Assembly (NCBI RefSeq): GCF_003173355.1
Contig: NZ_QGMY01000008.1
Span: forward strand, 496,001-560,000
DNA from: Methanospirillum lacunae
GTDB taxonomy: Archaea > Halobacteriota > Methanomicrobia > Methanomicrobiales > Methanospirillaceae
DNA length: 64,000 nt
Direction: 5' to 3'
The notes beneath the pieces were generated by a model that saw only the letters and a program-made list of their open reading frames with translations, searched no databases and was not told the origin of the DNA. Below are positions 8,329 to 19,523 of this stretch, piece by piece. Position 1 is the first letter of the stretch, and every line of letters starts with the position of its first letter. Position numbers and translations under genes: made by a program.

Positions 8329-9475
8329 AAATCTGTTCAATATCCCTGATATCCGGTTCTCTTGGGTTTGTTGCCAGACAAGGATCCCGGATGGCATTTC
8401 TGGCTAGGTCGGGGATACAATCCATAGAGATTCCAATCTGTCTGAACCGCTGAACAATCCCAACAGACTCCCTCAGTTTTGTTAGAGCCTGGATCAATTC
8501 TCCTTTACATTGCTCAGCATCTGAACATTGGTAATCAACTCCGAGAGCTCTTCCAATACTCAGGTACCGGTCCGGACAGGTTGAAAAGTTGAACTCTATT
8601 GCACTTTCTAACAAGAGAGCGTTACATTCTCCATGGGTGAGATCGTATTCTCCTCCAAGACTATGGGCCATGGCATGAATAATACCAAGACTTGCGTTGG
8701 AAAATGCCAGGCCAGCAAGTAGACTGCCGAGAAGGGTCTGATATCGGTAATGCAGGTTTTCAGGATTCTGGTATGCAAGTGGGAGGTATTTACTCAAAAT
8801 TCTGATAGATTCAAGGGCATGGATATCGGTCACTGGTGAACTGGCATTTGAGACATACGCTTCAATACTATGGACGATAGCATCCATCCCGGTATGGGCA
8901 GTAAGTCCCTTTGGGAGGGTTGTGAGTGGAATCGGATCGATTAACGATATGTCTGGGACAATTTTCTTGCTTATTATTGTTATTTTTACTTTTCTTCTGC
9001 TGTCATTGATGACCGCAAACTGTGAAACATCTGCTGCTGATCCTGCAGTTGTCGGAATACAAATGAGGGGTGGAGATGATACTGAAATATTGTCTACCCC
9101 CTCAAAATCGAGAATGTGGGAATGGTTGGTGACTACTATACCTATCCCTTTTGCACAATCGATCGGACTTCCTCCCCCAATAGCAACGAGAGCATCACAC
9201 CTGGATTCACGATAGAGGTCAGCCCCTTTCATCACCTCAAAGTCCCTGGGGTTGGGATTCACATCTGAAAATATTGTATACTGGATCCCTTCGGCAGTAA
9301 GACTTTCAAGAATCGAGGAGATCCATCCGGTTTTGAGCATCTGTTCATCGGTGACTACCATCACGTGGGATACGCTGTAATTTTTTGCGTATCTCCCCGC
9401 GAGTAATCTGGCATCTTCACCGATAATAAACTCAGGGGCTACAAACTTTCTCAGTTCATGCCTGATGTCGGTCAT
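8312..9475 (-). CDS. Iron-containing alcohol dehydrogenase (Fe-ADH family)
   Basis: The 387-residue protein has the NAD(P) loop GGGSPIDCAKG, the conserved PTTAGSAADVS segment and the metal-binding HAMAHSLGGEYDLTHGECNALLL with its spaced histidines. This is the normal length and order for iron-dependent alcohol dehydrogenases, which interconvert alcohols and aldehydes or ketones. The co-transcribed PAS gene downstream is an unusual partner and hints that a sensor is expressed with the enzyme. The physiological substrate cannot be read from the sequence. Confidence 0.9.
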   Translation of the reverse strand: MTDIRHELRKFVAPEFIIGEDARLLAGRYAKNYSVSHVMVVTDEQMLKTGWISSILESLTAEGIQYTIFSDVNPNPRDFEVMKGADLYRESRCDALVAIGGGSPIDCAKGIGIVVTNHSHILDFEGVDNISVSSPPLICIPTTAGSAADVSQFAVINDSRRKVKITIISKKIVPDISLIDPIPLTTLPKGLTAHTGMDAIVHSIEAYVSNASSPVTDIHALESIRILSKYLPLAYQNPENLHYRYQTLLGSLLAGLAFSNASLGIIHAMAHSLGGEYDLTHGECNALLLESAIEFNFSTCPDRYLSIGRALGVDYQCSDAEQCKGELIQALTKLRESVGIVQRFRQIGISMDCIPDLARNAIRDPCLATNPREPDIRDIEQIYARAL

Positions 9476-9585
9476 CCGGTATCCCCCTGTTATTTACCCA
9501 CACATTAGAAGATATGGTTGACTCACGACCTTATAAGTGCAACTCTTTAATCTGACATTTATACGGTATCCTTGGTTTTTTTTCA

Positions 9586-12500
9586 ATGAAATTATTAAAT
9601 CATCGTACATCAAAACAAACTCTTTCGGAACATTCTCAGGTGGAAAGGATGGATTATCAAAGTGACTCAAAAACAGCACTAATAGAAGATGGGCTATTAG
9701 TATCTGAATTCTCTCAGTTTCATGATCTGGTAAAAGCAGGAAAAGTAACCTCTGCTTCAGCAATTCCTCATTTTTCTGCTCTTGATCCTGATCAGGATGC
9801 TGCTCTCCATGCTCTTTTTACTGAACTTGTTGAACAAACAAACACACTAGAGCATCAGGTCGCAGAATATCGTTCGATTCTGGATGCGGTTCCATATCCT
9901 ATCCATGTCACAGACAATGACATGAAATGGACGTACATGAATAAGTCGTTTGAGAAACTTCTTATCGAGAACAAGGTTATTAAAAACCGCGAATCCGCGT
10001 ATGGTATGCCCTGCCGTACTGCGAATGCAAATATCTGTGGTTCTGAAGAATGTGGTATACACCAGCTCCAGACATCTGGTAAGAACGAAACCTACTTTGA
10101 CTGGCTGGGGGCATCCTGCAAGCAAACAACTGCTCCTGTCCTTGATGCAGATGGAAACAAGGTTGGGTATGTTGAAGTTGTCCACGATCTGACAGAGCAG
10201 ATGAATCAGATTGCATACTACCAGTCAATTCTGGATGCAGTTCCGTATCCGATTCATGTCACTGACATTGACATGAAGTGGACGTATCTGAATAAGTCGT
10301 TTGAAAAACTTCTTATTGAGAATAAGGTCATTAAAAACCGTGAATCCGCGTATGGTATGCCTTGCCGTACTGCAAATGCAAATATCTGCGGTTCTGAAGA
10401 ATGTGGTATACACCAGCTCCAAACATCTGGTAAGAACGAAACGTATTTTGACTGGCTTGGAGCATCCTGTAAGCAGACTTCAGCCCCGGTTCTTGATGCC
10501 AAGGGGAAGACTGTCGGGTATGTCGAGGTGGTTCACGATCTCACAGAACAGATGAACCAGATTGCCTACTATCAGTCAATTCTGGATGCAGTTCCTTATC
10601 CGATTCATGTCACTGACACAGATATGAAGTGGACGTATCTCAACAAGGCATTTGAAAAACTTCTTATTGAGAATAAGGTCATCAAAAATCGTGAATCCGC
10701 ATATGGTATGCCTTGCCGTACTGCAAATGCAAATATCTGCGGTTCTGAAGAATGTGGCATTCACCAGCTCCAGACAACCGGTAAAAACGAGACGTATTTT
10801 GACTGGCTGGGGGCATCCTGCAAGCAGACTACAGCGCCGGTGCTTGATGCCAAAGGTCAGACTGTCGGGTATGTTGAGGTGGTCCATGATCTGACAGAGC
10901 AGATAAATCAGATAGCATATTATCAGTCTATCCTTGATGCAGTCCCATATCCGATTCATGTCACTGATAATGATATGAAATGGACGTATCTGAATAAGTC
11001 GTTTGAAAAACTTCTTATCGAGAACAAAGTCATCAAAAACCGTGAATCTGCATATGGCATGCCTTGTCGCACTGCAAATGCCAACATCTGTGGCACAAAT
11101 GAATGTGGCATCAATCAGCTTTTGACGACAGGTAAGAATGAGACCTACTTTGACTGGCTTGGAGCGTCCTGTAAGCAGACAACGGCTCCGGTGCTTGATG
11201 CCAAAGGAAACCGCGTCGGGTTTGTTGAGACTGTTCAGGATCTCACTGAACAGATGAACCAGATAGCATATTATCAGTCGATTCTTGATGCTGTCCCGTA
11301 TCCTGTTCATGTCACTGATAATGACATGAAATGGAAGTATATGAACAGAGCATTTGAGAAGCTTCTCGTTGATAACAAGGAAATTAAAGACCGCGAATCT
11401 GCATATGGCCTGCCCTGTCGTACTGCGAATGCAAACATCTGTGGTACAAATGATTGTGGTATCCATAAACTTCGCACAACCGGCAACGATGAGACATATT
11501 TTGACTGGCATGGTGCCTCCTGTAAGCAGACAACTGCCCCTGTTCTCGATGCAAAAGGTGAAACTGTCGGCTATGTCGAGACTGTTCAGGATCTCAGTGA
11601 ACAGGTCAGCTTAATCGCGTTCCTCAAAACTGAAGTCTCCCGGGTTACCAAAAATCTGCAACATCTCTCTGCCGGAGAACTTAATCTGAATATGGAGATA
11701 ACGAAAGCAGATGCCTATACAGTCGAAGCTCACGAATCTTTTGTTACTATCGATGAAAATCTGTTGAATCTAAAAAATACTCTTGAAATGCTTGTATCTG
11801 ACATCCAGGCCCTTTCAGATGCTGCAGTTGCAGGGAAACTGGAGGTTCGTGCAGATACAGGTAAACATCTTGGGAACTTCAGGAAGATTGTTGAAGGTGT
11901 CAACTCTACTCTTGACAGTGTTATTGTTCCGGTGAAAGAGGCACTGCGGGTTTCAAAAGAGTACTCTGAATATAATTTCAAAGCCCGGATGGATCCAAAA
12001 CTCAATGTCGAAGGTGAATGGATCGAATTCAGGGATTCACTCAATAATATCGGATCCCAGATTGCCGGTGCAGTTGGGATGATTAATAATCAACTCCTTG
12101 ACCTGGCTTCAAATGCAGAAGAGGCAACGGCAAGTATTGAAGAGGTATCAGAGGGTGCCCAGCAGATTGCCAGGAATGCAGGGAGTGTCAGTTCAAACTC
12201 GGCTTCAGGTGAGGATGGGATTGTTCAGGTTCTCAAGGCAATGGAAGATCTCAACATTACAGTAGGGGAGGTCTCACGCCGGGCAGAACAGGTTTCAACC
12301 ACGGCAACGCTTGCAAACGATTTCTCTAAAAAAGGAGTTGAACTTGCTGAGCAGTCAGAAGGCGCAATGCAGGAGATAAAGCGTTCTTCAGAAGAGGTCG
12401 GTCAGATTGTTACGGAAATTAACAGACAGATGGAAGAGATCGGAAAGATTGTACGGTTGATATCAGATATTGCAAACCAGACCAATCTCCTTGCCTTGAA

Positions 12501-12996
12501 TGCGGCAATCGAGGCTGCACGGGCTGGAGAAGCAGGTCGCGGGTTCGCTGTTGTAGCAGCGGAAGTCAAGTCACTAGCCCAGGATTCACGCCAGTCTGCA
12601 GAAAATATTGCTGATATGATCTCAACACTCCAGGATAAGGCCCGCAAAGCTAACGATGCTATGGGCAAGGCAGGGAGTGCTGTTGAGCAGGGAAGTGCTT
12701 CACTAGCTCAGACACTTGGTTCATTTAATCAGATCGTCGTATCTATAGACGAGATTACCAGAAATGCAACAGATGTAGCCTCAGCTTCAGAGGAACAGGC
12801 CGCTTCAGTTGAAGAAGTTACAGCAAGTATTCATGAGGTATCAGGGCTTATCCAGAGTACGACTAAAGATGCAGGGGACGCTGCCGCTGCAACAGAGGAG
12901 GCTTCAGCATCGATTGAACAGATCAGTAAAATTGTCAGCAATGTAAGTGGCATTGCAGATTCTGTATCGCATGAAATGTCAAAGTTCAAGGTTTGA
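9586..12996 (+). CDS. Soluble methyl-accepting chemotaxis protein with five tandem Cys-PAS domains
   Basis: The 1136-residue protein has no membrane segment. Residues about 95-679 hold five PAS repeats of 117 residues. Each contains AVPYP(I/V)HVTD, a three-cysteine stretch [11 protein letters not shown] followed by (E/D)CGI, and a fourth cysteine in GASCKQT. A HAMP-like connector follows (about 690-810), then the coiled-coil signalling domain with the hairpin [20 protein letters not shown] and methylatable Glu/Gln-rich helices. It should signal to CheA/CheW from the cytosol. The conserved cysteines suggest binding of a metal, heme or redox ligand, but no CXXCH heme motif is present. Repeats 1-4 are most alike; repeat 5 has drifted. 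Confidence 0.9.
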   Translation: MKLLNHRTSKQTLSEHSQVERMDYQSDSKTALIEDGLLVSEFSQFHDLVKAGKVTSASAIPHFSALDPDQDAALHALFTELVEQTNTLEHQVAEYRSILDAVPYPIHVTDNDMKWTYMNKSFEKLLIENKVIKNRESAYGMPCRTANANICGSEECGIHQLQTSGKNETYFDWLGASCKQTTAPVLDADGNKVGYVEVVHDLTEQMNQIAYYQSILDAVPYPIHVTDIDMKWTYLNKSFEKLLIENKVIKNRESAYGMPCRTANANICGSEECGIHQLQTSGKNETYFDWLGASCKQTSAPVLDAKGKTVGYVEVVHDLTEQMNQIAYYQSILDAVPYPIHVTDTDMKWTYLNKAFEKLLIENKVIKNRESAYGMPCRTANANICGSEECGIHQLQTTGKNETYFDWLGASCKQTTAPVLDAKGQTVGYVEVVHDLTEQINQIAYYQSILDAVPYPIHVTDNDMKWTYLNKSFEKLLIENKVIKNRESAYGMPCRTANANICGTNECGINQLLTTGKNETYFDWLGASCKQTTAPVLDAKGNRVGFVETVQDLTEQMNQIAYYQSILDAVPYPVHVTDNDMKWKYMNRAFEKLLVDNKEIKDRESAYGLPCRTANANICGTNDCGIHKLRTTGNDETYFDWHGASCKQTTAPVLDAKGETVGYVETVQDLSEQVSLIAFLKTEVSRVTKNLQHLSAGELNLNMEITKADAYTVEAHESFVTIDENLLNLKNTLEMLVSDIQALSDAAVAGKLEVRADTGKHLGNFRKIVEGVNSTLDSVIVPVKEALRVSKEYSEYNFKARMDPKLNVEGEWIEFRDSLNNIGSQIAGAVGMINNQLLDLASNAEEATASIEEVSEGAQQIARNAGSVSSNSASGEDGIVQVLKAMEDLNITVGEVSRRAEQVSTTATLANDFSKKGVELAEQSEGAMQEIKRSSEEVGQIVTEINRQMEEIGKIVRLISDIANQTNLLALNAAIEAARAGEAGRGFAVVAAEVKSLAQDSRQSAENIADMISTLQDKARKANDAMGKAGSAVEQGSASLAQTLGSFNQIVVSIDEITRNATDVASASEEQAASVEEVTASIHEVSGLIQSTTKDAGDAAAATEEASASIEQISKIVSNVSGIADSVSHEMSKFKV
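9868..11622 (+). repeat. Five tandem 351-bp repeats (in-frame, PAS-coding)
   Basis: Units begin at 9868, 10219, 10570, 10921 and 11272, all exactly 351 bases apart, so each is 117 codons. The first four are nearly identical at the protein level. Their DNA differs mainly at third codon positions, indicating expansion followed by selection on protein sequence. The fifth differs at more residues (for example DNKEIKDRE in place of ENKVIKNRE). The exact period makes unit loss or gain by recombination easy. Confidence 0.9.
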
Positions 12997-13074
12997 TCAC
13001 TCTCCCGAATAGGGACAGACGATTCGGATGTCCTAAATCACTACATTTTTCTCCTGATAATTCCTTTTTACTCT

Positions 13075-15369
13075 ATGTTCTGTCGTTTAACCTGGTTTCA
13101 TCTCCTGATCTTCATCACTACGGCTTTACTCCTCTTGACACCTGTACAGGCACGTGATACAAATCACCCGACTTCTGAAGATATCAGCATGGCAGAATTT
13201 TTTTATCCCGATAACGCTGTTTCACATATTTATCATGCTAATCTCAACCCGACCTGGGTTCGAAACGATTCTTTCTGGTATATGGATCCCGGAAAGCAGA
13301 CCACCATGTTTTTTCTTGTAAATGTCTCACAGAATTTCAGAACCCGACTACTGGATACTGACCGGCTGGTTGCATCCCTGTCTAATGTGAGTGGAAAAGA
13401 GATTGATCCCGCTCATCTTCCGATAACAAATATTGTTGTTCCACCAGATCTTAATTCCATCAGGTTTGATGCATTTGGAAAGACATGGTCATGCGATCTC
13501 TCGGTATATCACCTCTCTGACATGACGCTCCCTGCTGCTGTTCGTACTGGGCTTCCCTCACCTGATCAGCATTACATCGCTTATGTAAATGGCAGCAATC
13601 TCAATGTCTATGATACTACTGCGGGTGTCTCATCACAGCTTACAACAGATGGTACATCTGACTATTTTTATGGAAAGCGATCTGATACCGTGAGATATCC
13701 GGTCACTGAGGCGAGGTTGAACTCTTCTCCAACTCCGTATCTTGTCTGGTCGCCTGATTCAACAAAAATCCGCACCTTTAAAATCGACCAGCAAAATGTC
13801 AGCCAGTATTATCTTGTGCAGAATGCTCCTGAGAATGGTTCAATTAAACCAATTCTGTATTCATACCGGTTTGCAACTCCCGGAGATGCAGTTGTTCCTG
13901 AATATGAACCAATTACCATTGACGTCAGAACGCAGCAGATTATTTCGATGAACTGGTCTAGTCAGCCTGAAACTACCATGATGGATACAGACCAGGACGA
14001 ATTATCCAAATGGAGCAGCAGTGGTGATATCTATACTCTGTATCTTGAACGTGGTGAGAAAACTCTCAAGCTGCTCAAAGAAGATTCCATAACCGGTGAT
14101 GTTCACGATATTCTGAATGAAACCGGAGAAACATACCGGGAAGCTAATCTCCAGTATGCATCCACACCTAACTTTGCTGTTCTAAAAAATTCAGATATCA
14201 TCTGGTTTTCTGAGCGTGACGGATGGGGGCATCTCTACCTGTATGATTCAAACGGTACTCTGAAAAATCAGATTACATCAGGACCCTGGGTAGTTCGTGA
14301 TCTGCTTGCAGTTGATGAGAACTCTTCTACTGTTTACTTTACTGCCAGTGGAAAGGAGCAGGGAAACCCATATTACAAATACCTCTACCGGATTGGTCTT
14401 GATGGATCAGGCCTGACACTTCTCACTCCGGGAAATGCAGATCATGAGGTAACACTTTCACCTGATTTTACCAGTTTTATTGAATCATATTCCCGGACAG
14501 ATCTTCCAACTGTTACTGATCTTAAATCGATAGACGGGACACTTCTGATGCATCTGGGAGCTGCCGATGATTCAGATATTACAGGCAGGGGATGGGTTTC
14601 GCCAGAGCGGGTAACATTCAAAGCACGTGATGGATCAACCGATCTGTATGGTCTCGTGTTCAAACCAACGAACTTTGATGAAACAAAAAAATATCCGGTC
14701 GTAGATATTGTATATCCCGGCCCATATACAATTGTGACTGCAACCCAGTATCCTTCAGATTCAGGCTGGAACTCAAAAATATTCTGGACTTGCCAGATGC
14801 TTTCAGAACTTGGGTATGTTGTTGTCACCATGGACGGACTTGGAACTGCGTACCGGTCAAAGGCATTTCATGATGTAAGTTATGCAAACCTGAGTGACTG
14901 TGGAATTGCTGACCACATTTCCGGGCTAAAGGAACTTGCATCCCGGTATTCCTGGATGGATATAAGCAGAGTAGGAATGTATGGAAAATCTGCAGGAGGA
15001 TTTATGACTGCCCAGGCAATGCTTACGTATCCGGATTTCTTCAAGGTGGGTGTTGCTGCCTCTGGCGATCAGGATTGCCGTCTCTATGGCTCGTTCTGGG
15101 GAGAGAAATACGAAGGATATCCTGTCAGTGACCGGTACCTTGAGCAGGTCACTGCCAAAAAAGCTGCAAATCTATCAGGGAAACTTCTCCTCCTGACAGG
15201 GGATATGGATGATAATGTTCATCCTGCAATGACCATGCAACTTGCCGATGCTCTGCAAAAGGCCAACAAAACCTTTGACATGTTCGTGTTTACTAATAAG
15301 AATCATGATCTGAATTATGATCCATACTACTTACGAAAAATGATGAAATATTTTGTGGATAATCTGTAA
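13075..15369 (+). CDS. Secreted dipeptidyl-peptidase IV-type serine peptidase (family S9B)
   Basis: The 764-residue protein has a signal peptide (to about residue 26, ending PVQA), then a beta-propeller domain of DPP IV type with blades such as HYIAYVNGSNLNVYD and VWSPDSTKIRTFKID. An alpha/beta-hydrolase domain begins near residue 530. The nucleophile Ser639 lies in GKSAGG, the acid is probably Asp712 (GDMDDNVH) and the base His744 (NKNHD). S9B enzymes remove N-terminal dipeptides, often X-Pro. The common GWSYGG elbow is altered to GKSAGG, so specificity may differ. It is followed after 12 bases by the META-domain gene, probably the same transcript. Confidence 0.88.
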   Translation: MFCRLTWFHLLIFITTALLLLTPVQARDTNHPTSEDISMAEFFYPDNAVSHIYHANLNPTWVRNDSFWYMDPGKQTTMFFLVNVSQNFRTRLLDTDRLVASLSNVSGKEIDPAHLPITNIVVPPDLNSIRFDAFGKTWSCDLSVYHLSDMTLPAAVRTGLPSPDQHYIAYVNGSNLNVYDTTAGVSSQLTTDGTSDYFYGKRSDTVRYPVTEARLNSSPTPYLVWSPDSTKIRTFKIDQQNVSQYYLVQNAPENGSIKPILYSYRFATPGDAVVPEYEPITIDVRTQQIISMNWSSQPETTMMDTDQDELSKWSSSGDIYTLYLERGEKTLKLLKEDSITGDVHDILNETGETYREANLQYASTPNFAVLKNSDIIWFSERDGWGHLYLYDSNGTLKNQITSGPWVVRDLLAVDENSSTVYFTASGKEQGNPYYKYLYRIGLDGSGLTLLTPGNADHEVTLSPDFTSFIESYSRTDLPTVTDLKSIDGTLLMHLGAADDSDITGRGWVSPERVTFKARDGSTDLYGLVFKPTNFDETKKYPVVDIVYPGPYTIVTATQYPSDSGWNSKIFWTCQMLSELGYVVVTMDGLGTAYRSKAFHDVSYANLSDCGIADHISGLKELASRYSWMDISRVGMYGKSAGGFMTAQAMLTYPDFFKVGVAASGDQDCRLYGSFWGEKYEGYPVSDRYLEQVTAKKAANLSGKLLLLTGDMDDNVHPAMTMQLADALQKANKTFDMFVFTNKNHDLNYDPYYLRKMMKYFVDNL

Positions 15370-15381
15370 AATCGGAGAAAA

Positions 15382-15837
15382 ATGAATAATTATTTAAAGT
15401 GCCCTCATATCCTGGTATGTTCAGTTCTGGGATTTATCCTTTTATTTGTCATTACACCGGTTGCCGGAGAGATAGAGTACATTTCATCACCTGATGGAAA
15501 ATGGATTGTAGAACAGTACAGGAATGGGAGTGGAGAGTTGATCTCACCTCTTTCTGATGCTCAAATTACTGCATCATTCCTGCAGGAGAATCTCATCGGC
15601 ACAATGGGATGCAACGAATACGCAACTCAGTACACTGCAGCTGGTGGTGCAATGCTCATTCCCAGTTCCACTGTTACACAAAATTCCTGTTCTCCTTCCA
15701 TAAAGGCCCAGGAAACTGAATATCTTGATAATCTCAAACATGTAGCATTATACCAGGTCAATGAATCCCGGCTCCAACTGTTTGATGATGATGAGGAACT
15801 TCTGGTTTCCTATTTTGCACAAAAATCAGGAAATTAA
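15382..15837 (+). CDS. Secreted META/HslJ-domain protein
   Basis: The 151-residue protein has a signal peptide ending PVAG and then a META domain. The signature GTMGCNEYATQYTAAGGAM and the later SRLQLFDDDEELLVSY match the HslJ type, a small beta-rich fold found in envelope proteins and lipoproteins. Its function is not established. It lies 12 bases behind the peptidase gene with ribosome-site-like GGAGAAA between them. Confidence 0.75.
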   Translation: MNNYLKCPHILVCSVLGFILLFVITPVAGEIEYISSPDGKWIVEQYRNGSGELISPLSDAQITASFLQENLIGTMGCNEYATQYTAAGGAMLIPSSTVTQNSCSPSIKAQETEYLDNLKHVALYQVNESRLQLFDDDEELLVSYFAQKSGN

Positions 15838-15898
15838 GGAACTTTAAGACCTACATTTTTTCGTGAGATATATGTAATTTTACGACCCTCATCTATTG

Positions 15899-16783
15899 AT
15901 GATTCGCAAAGATAATTCTCGTCAGTTTTTATTTCTATTCTGTTTCACGATTCTCCTGATATTACCCTCTGCATCAGCTCAAGGTATTAACCTCACACCG
16001 GCTGGACAACTGGACTGGAGGATTGATCATGCTGTTGTTGTGGTTGATGATCTCAACAAATCTATAGATGAATTCAGAAATGCAGGTTATAGTGTTACAT
16101 CAGGCGGTGAGTTTCCCGGAGCAGACACTCACAATGCACTGATCCCATTCGCTGATGGCAGTTATATTGAGTTATTTGCCCCGATGGATTTGTCCTTAAG
16201 TTATCAGATGAAACAGCTCATCGCCAGTGGCGAATTTGATAAAGCAATGAATGACCTGAATCCATTGGATAAGAGGTTTATGCTCCATCTGGCAGAAGGT
16301 CCTGGTCTCAGGGATTTTGCTCTCTCTGCTCCCGGAATCAATCTCACTGATGAGTCAACCAGTGCTACATTGAGTGGCTTGAATTTTTCCAGCCCTGTTG
16401 CCATGTCCCGGACAGGAGCGAGAGGAAATGTCTCCTATCACGTTATAGTTTCAGAATTTGAAAATCAGATGGCTTTTCCATTCCTCATCACTGACGACAC
16501 TCCCCGGTCGTACCGGGTGCAAGAAGTCAATGCCAGTTATCATCCAAATGGAGCTACAGGAATCGGATCAATCTCCGTAGCAGCAGCCGATCCCTCATCA
16601 GTCCTGCCGTTTTATGACTCGCTTCTTTCAGGTGTTTCAAAAAATCAGACACAAAATGAGACCGTGTATGCACTCAATGGTTCATCTCTTTCAATACTTC
16701 AGAATTCAGACAAGTCATTAAAGGATGGTCCGGCCAGCATTATGATTAAGGATAGTGATGGAAAGATGATTATTATACCTTGA
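15899..16783 (+). CDS. Secreted VOC (glyoxalase-like) protein
   Basis: The 294-residue protein has a signal peptide (hydrophobic stretch to about residue 28, ending SASA). A glyoxalase-like domain follows, starting [20 protein letters not shown] and containing [27 protein letters not shown]. The two expected beta-alpha-beta-beta-beta modules are visible. VOC proteins bind a metal and act on small molecules; an exported one is unusual and may bind rather than convert a ligand. A TTG three bases earlier is an alternative start. The end overlaps the convergent chemoreceptor gene by 11 bases. Confidence 0.7.
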   Translation: MIRKDNSRQFLFLFCFTILLILPSASAQGINLTPAGQLDWRIDHAVVVVDDLNKSIDEFRNAGYSVTSGGEFPGADTHNALIPFADGSYIELFAPMDLSLSYQMKQLIASGEFDKAMNDLNPLDKRFMLHLAEGPGLRDFALSAPGINLTDESTSATLSGLNFSSPVAMSRTGARGNVSYHVIVSEFENQMAFPFLITDDTPRSYRVQEVNASYHPNGATGIGSISVAAADPSSVLPFYDSLLSGVSKNQTQNETVYALNGSSLSILQNSDKSLKDGPASIMIKDSDGKMIIIP

Positions 16784-19283
16784 ATCTTCCCATCTCCAGA
16801 TTAATCCGGTCTGTTGCCTGTGCTACAATTGAGACTGACCTCGCAATCTGATCAAGTGCAGCAGAGGTCTCTTCTGTTGCAGCAGCCGAAGAAACTGCTT
16901 CTTCAGCGGTTTTTTTAACCTGATCTTCCACCTCATTTATATTGGCTGTAATCTCCTGGACTACAGCGGCCTGTTCTTCAGCAGCTGCTGCAACTGTAGA
17001 CACGTGTTCTGATATCTGACCCACATGGGTTATGATCTGAGAAAATACATCAAGCGTTTCATTGACAGCCTTGTTTCCTGATACTACTTCGGTTGAGGAT
17101 CTAAGCATTGCATTTGAGGCATCAGATGACTGACGCTGCAATGTTGTAATCATCGCTGTTATTTTCTCTGCTGATTGTTGTGATTCTATAGCAAGAGATT
17201 TTACCTCGTCAGCCACGACTGAAAAGCCTCTTCCTGCATCACCAGCTCGTGCTGCTTCTATTGCTGCATTCAGGGCAAGAAGATTTGTCTGGTCTGCAAT
17301 GTCACTAATAAGTCGCACGATCTGACCAATCTGTTCCATCTGCCCTGACATCTCACTCATCGTTCTGTTACTTTCTTCAATTGATGAGGTTATGTTTCTC
17401 ATCTTCTCTTCTGCCTGGTGTGCCAGCGTTGATCCCTGTGTTGATAAATCATCGGTTGTTCGGGTGATTGAAGCGACCGTGTCTGTCATTTCGGCAACGT
17501 TTGTGATGTTTACAGACAGATCATCCATTGCATGAAGAACCTGGCTTACACCTTCCAGGCTTGAATCCGCTAGTGCACTAACTTCACCTGAACTGGATGC
17601 CAATCTTGCAGAACTCGCAGATACTTCTTCGAGTGAAGCGTTTGTCTCTTCAATACTTCCTACCACCGACTCTATCTGTTCTTTTACTCCGCTGACTGCG
17701 CCCGAACTCTGCTCTCCGATCTGGTTCATTGCATCGCGAAGAGTTATGAATGACCCTGATACCGGAATTGCAGGATCAAACCGGGCAGTATAATCACCCG
17801 AGGCGTAGATTTTCGCAAGTGCCATTGTTCCATTTACAGGCTTGATGACAGCATCAAGAGTTTCATTAATTCCAGAGACGATCTTCTGGTATTCTCCCTG
17901 GAATTGCATGTGATCTCCTCTCACCTGCAAATTTCCTTCTGTGGCCTGATGTGCAAGATTGGTTACAATATCAACCATTTTTTTAATGGTATCACGCATC
18001 TGGATCATCGATTTTCCGAGAAGATCATGATCAGAAGAAACCGGGATATCTACAGACAGATCACCAGCTGCAATTCCATCAGCAGCGAGAGCTTTTCCCT
18101 GTAAACTTGAAAGCATACGTCTGAATGCATCTGCAAGTCTTCCAATCTCATCACTGCGTTCGATGATGATTTCATCTCCCAGTTCTCCCTCTGCAATAAT
18201 ATTGGCATGTGAAGTGATCTGCTCAATAGGCCGTGCAATCCCCTTTGCTGCAAAAAATAAAAGGAGAAGGCCGATAACAGTAAAAAAACCACCTATGAGC
18301 AGTAAAATCAGCGTATTCATTCTTGCTTCTGCAGTTGCGATATCAACCGGCACCGTAAGAATAACTGACCATGGTTTTTCTGAATTTCCTATCTGCACCG
18401 GTGTATATGCAGTAATAGCACCCTGTTTTTCTGAAACATCATTTCTCCCTTTTTGTATATCCGAAAGGATCGATTGAGCCTGTCCTGAAAAGGGGAGTGA
18501 AGCGTTACCCAGGGCTTTTCCCACTGTATCTGGATACCCAGTAGCGCCGGTTACAATCCCATCGTTTGAGATGAAATAAATTTTTGCTGTATTTTCGTAG
18601 GCATGCACACTATCTGCAAGCCCCTGAATATTTTCAAGCGGCACATCAACCCCGGTAATTCCCACAAATTTTCCATCCACGAGAATAGGCACTACTACAG
18701 ATGACAGCAGGATCTTCCTACCCTGAATCTCCCATGGGTAGGGCTCGGTGACATATTCTTTTAGAGATTTTTTAGGAATCTGGTAGAACTCACTCCCTTC
18801 TTCTCCTTCATGAAAACTATACACTTTGTCAAGTTTTGGCTTTCCTGCAGTATCCCTTGAGTAATATGCCATGAACTGCCCGGTTTCATCAGTTCCTTCT
18901 TTTCCCTTATAGTTTGAATCCTGCCCATCCCAGACATTAGGTTCAAGGACAATGTAAATCCCGTTATACTGGACATACTGATTCATCAGCCCATAGATCA
19001 TGGCCTGGATATCTTCACGTGAAGGTTTTTTCCCGGTTTCAAAAGATCCTTTTATTGATCCTGCAAGAGTTCTATCTACCTCAAATGCACGGTTAATTTC
19101 ATCTTTGAGAATGATTGCCTGATCAGATGAGAGAGATTTTACCTGAGTAAATGAGCCCTGTACAGAAATCGTATACTGGGACATACTTGCATACCCGATA
19201 ATCGCACAGGATACGATGACAAGGGCTATTGCCCCAAAGAAAAGAATCTCATGTCTGATTGATTTGAAGTGTAGTTGTCTCAT
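16773..19283 (-). CDS. Membrane methyl-accepting chemotaxis protein with Cache sensor
   Basis: The 836-residue receptor has a membrane segment at about residues 12-33. An extracytoplasmic dCache-like domain follows to about 325, with [18 protein letters not shown] and [17 protein letters not shown] typical of that fold. A second membrane segment ([20 protein letters not shown]) and a HAMP domain come next. A second HAMP-like region and the signalling coiled coil follow, with the hairpin [20 protein letters not shown]. It ends LEMGRFKV, like the soluble receptor's MSKFKV. It probably senses small organic ligands outside the cell and controls the archaellum through CheA. Confidence 0.9.
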   Translation of the reverse strand: MRQLHFKSIRHEILFFGAIALVIVSCAIIGYASMSQYTISVQGSFTQVKSLSSDQAIILKDEINRAFEVDRTLAGSIKGSFETGKKPSREDIQAMIYGLMNQYVQYNGIYIVLEPNVWDGQDSNYKGKEGTDETGQFMAYYSRDTAGKPKLDKVYSFHEGEEGSEFYQIPKKSLKEYVTEPYPWEIQGRKILLSSVVVPILVDGKFVGITGVDVPLENIQGLADSVHAYENTAKIYFISNDGIVTGATGYPDTVGKALGNASLPFSGQAQSILSDIQKGRNDVSEKQGAITAYTPVQIGNSEKPWSVILTVPVDIATAEARMNTLILLLIGGFFTVIGLLLLFFAAKGIARPIEQITSHANIIAEGELGDEIIIERSDEIGRLADAFRRMLSSLQGKALAADGIAAGDLSVDIPVSSDHDLLGKSMIQMRDTIKKMVDIVTNLAHQATEGNLQVRGDHMQFQGEYQKIVSGINETLDAVIKPVNGTMALAKIYASGDYTARFDPAIPVSGSFITLRDAMNQIGEQSSGAVSGVKEQIESVVGSIEETNASLEEVSASSARLASSSGEVSALADSSLEGVSQVLHAMDDLSVNITNVAEMTDTVASITRTTDDLSTQGSTLAHQAEEKMRNITSSIEESNRTMSEMSGQMEQIGQIVRLISDIADQTNLLALNAAIEAARAGDAGRGFSVVADEVKSLAIESQQSAEKITAMITTLQRQSSDASNAMLRSSTEVVSGNKAVNETLDVFSQIITHVGQISEHVSTVAAAAEEQAAVVQEITANINEVEDQVKKTAEEAVSSAAATEETSAALDQIARSVSIVAQATDRINLEMGRFKV

Positions 19284-19523
19284 TTTTTTATCCTTTTTCT
19301 GATGGTTTTCAGAGTGTGTGGTTCAGGACTATCCACACAGGATGAAAACCAAAGATTAAACACCGAATATCAAGTCAATACTCTGTCCAATGCGAACATA
19401 TCCCTTTGGGGTCACCTATGAATGCGGCAGTTCCCATTGTAAGCATTCAGAAGATCATCCATCGTTTGGTTATTTAAAATAGATGTTAATAACAAAAAGT
19501 TCGTGACATTAAAATAATAATGA

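Noticed and set aside
10576-11511. Open frame of 311 codons on the minus strand opposite the PAS repeats
   Set aside because: It is an antisense shadow. It repeats with the 351-bp period and has no start signal or family match, while the plus-strand frame is clearly coding.
9868-11622. Possible CRISPR or satellite array
   Set aside because: The repeats are 351 bases long, without spacers, and in frame inside a chemoreceptor gene.
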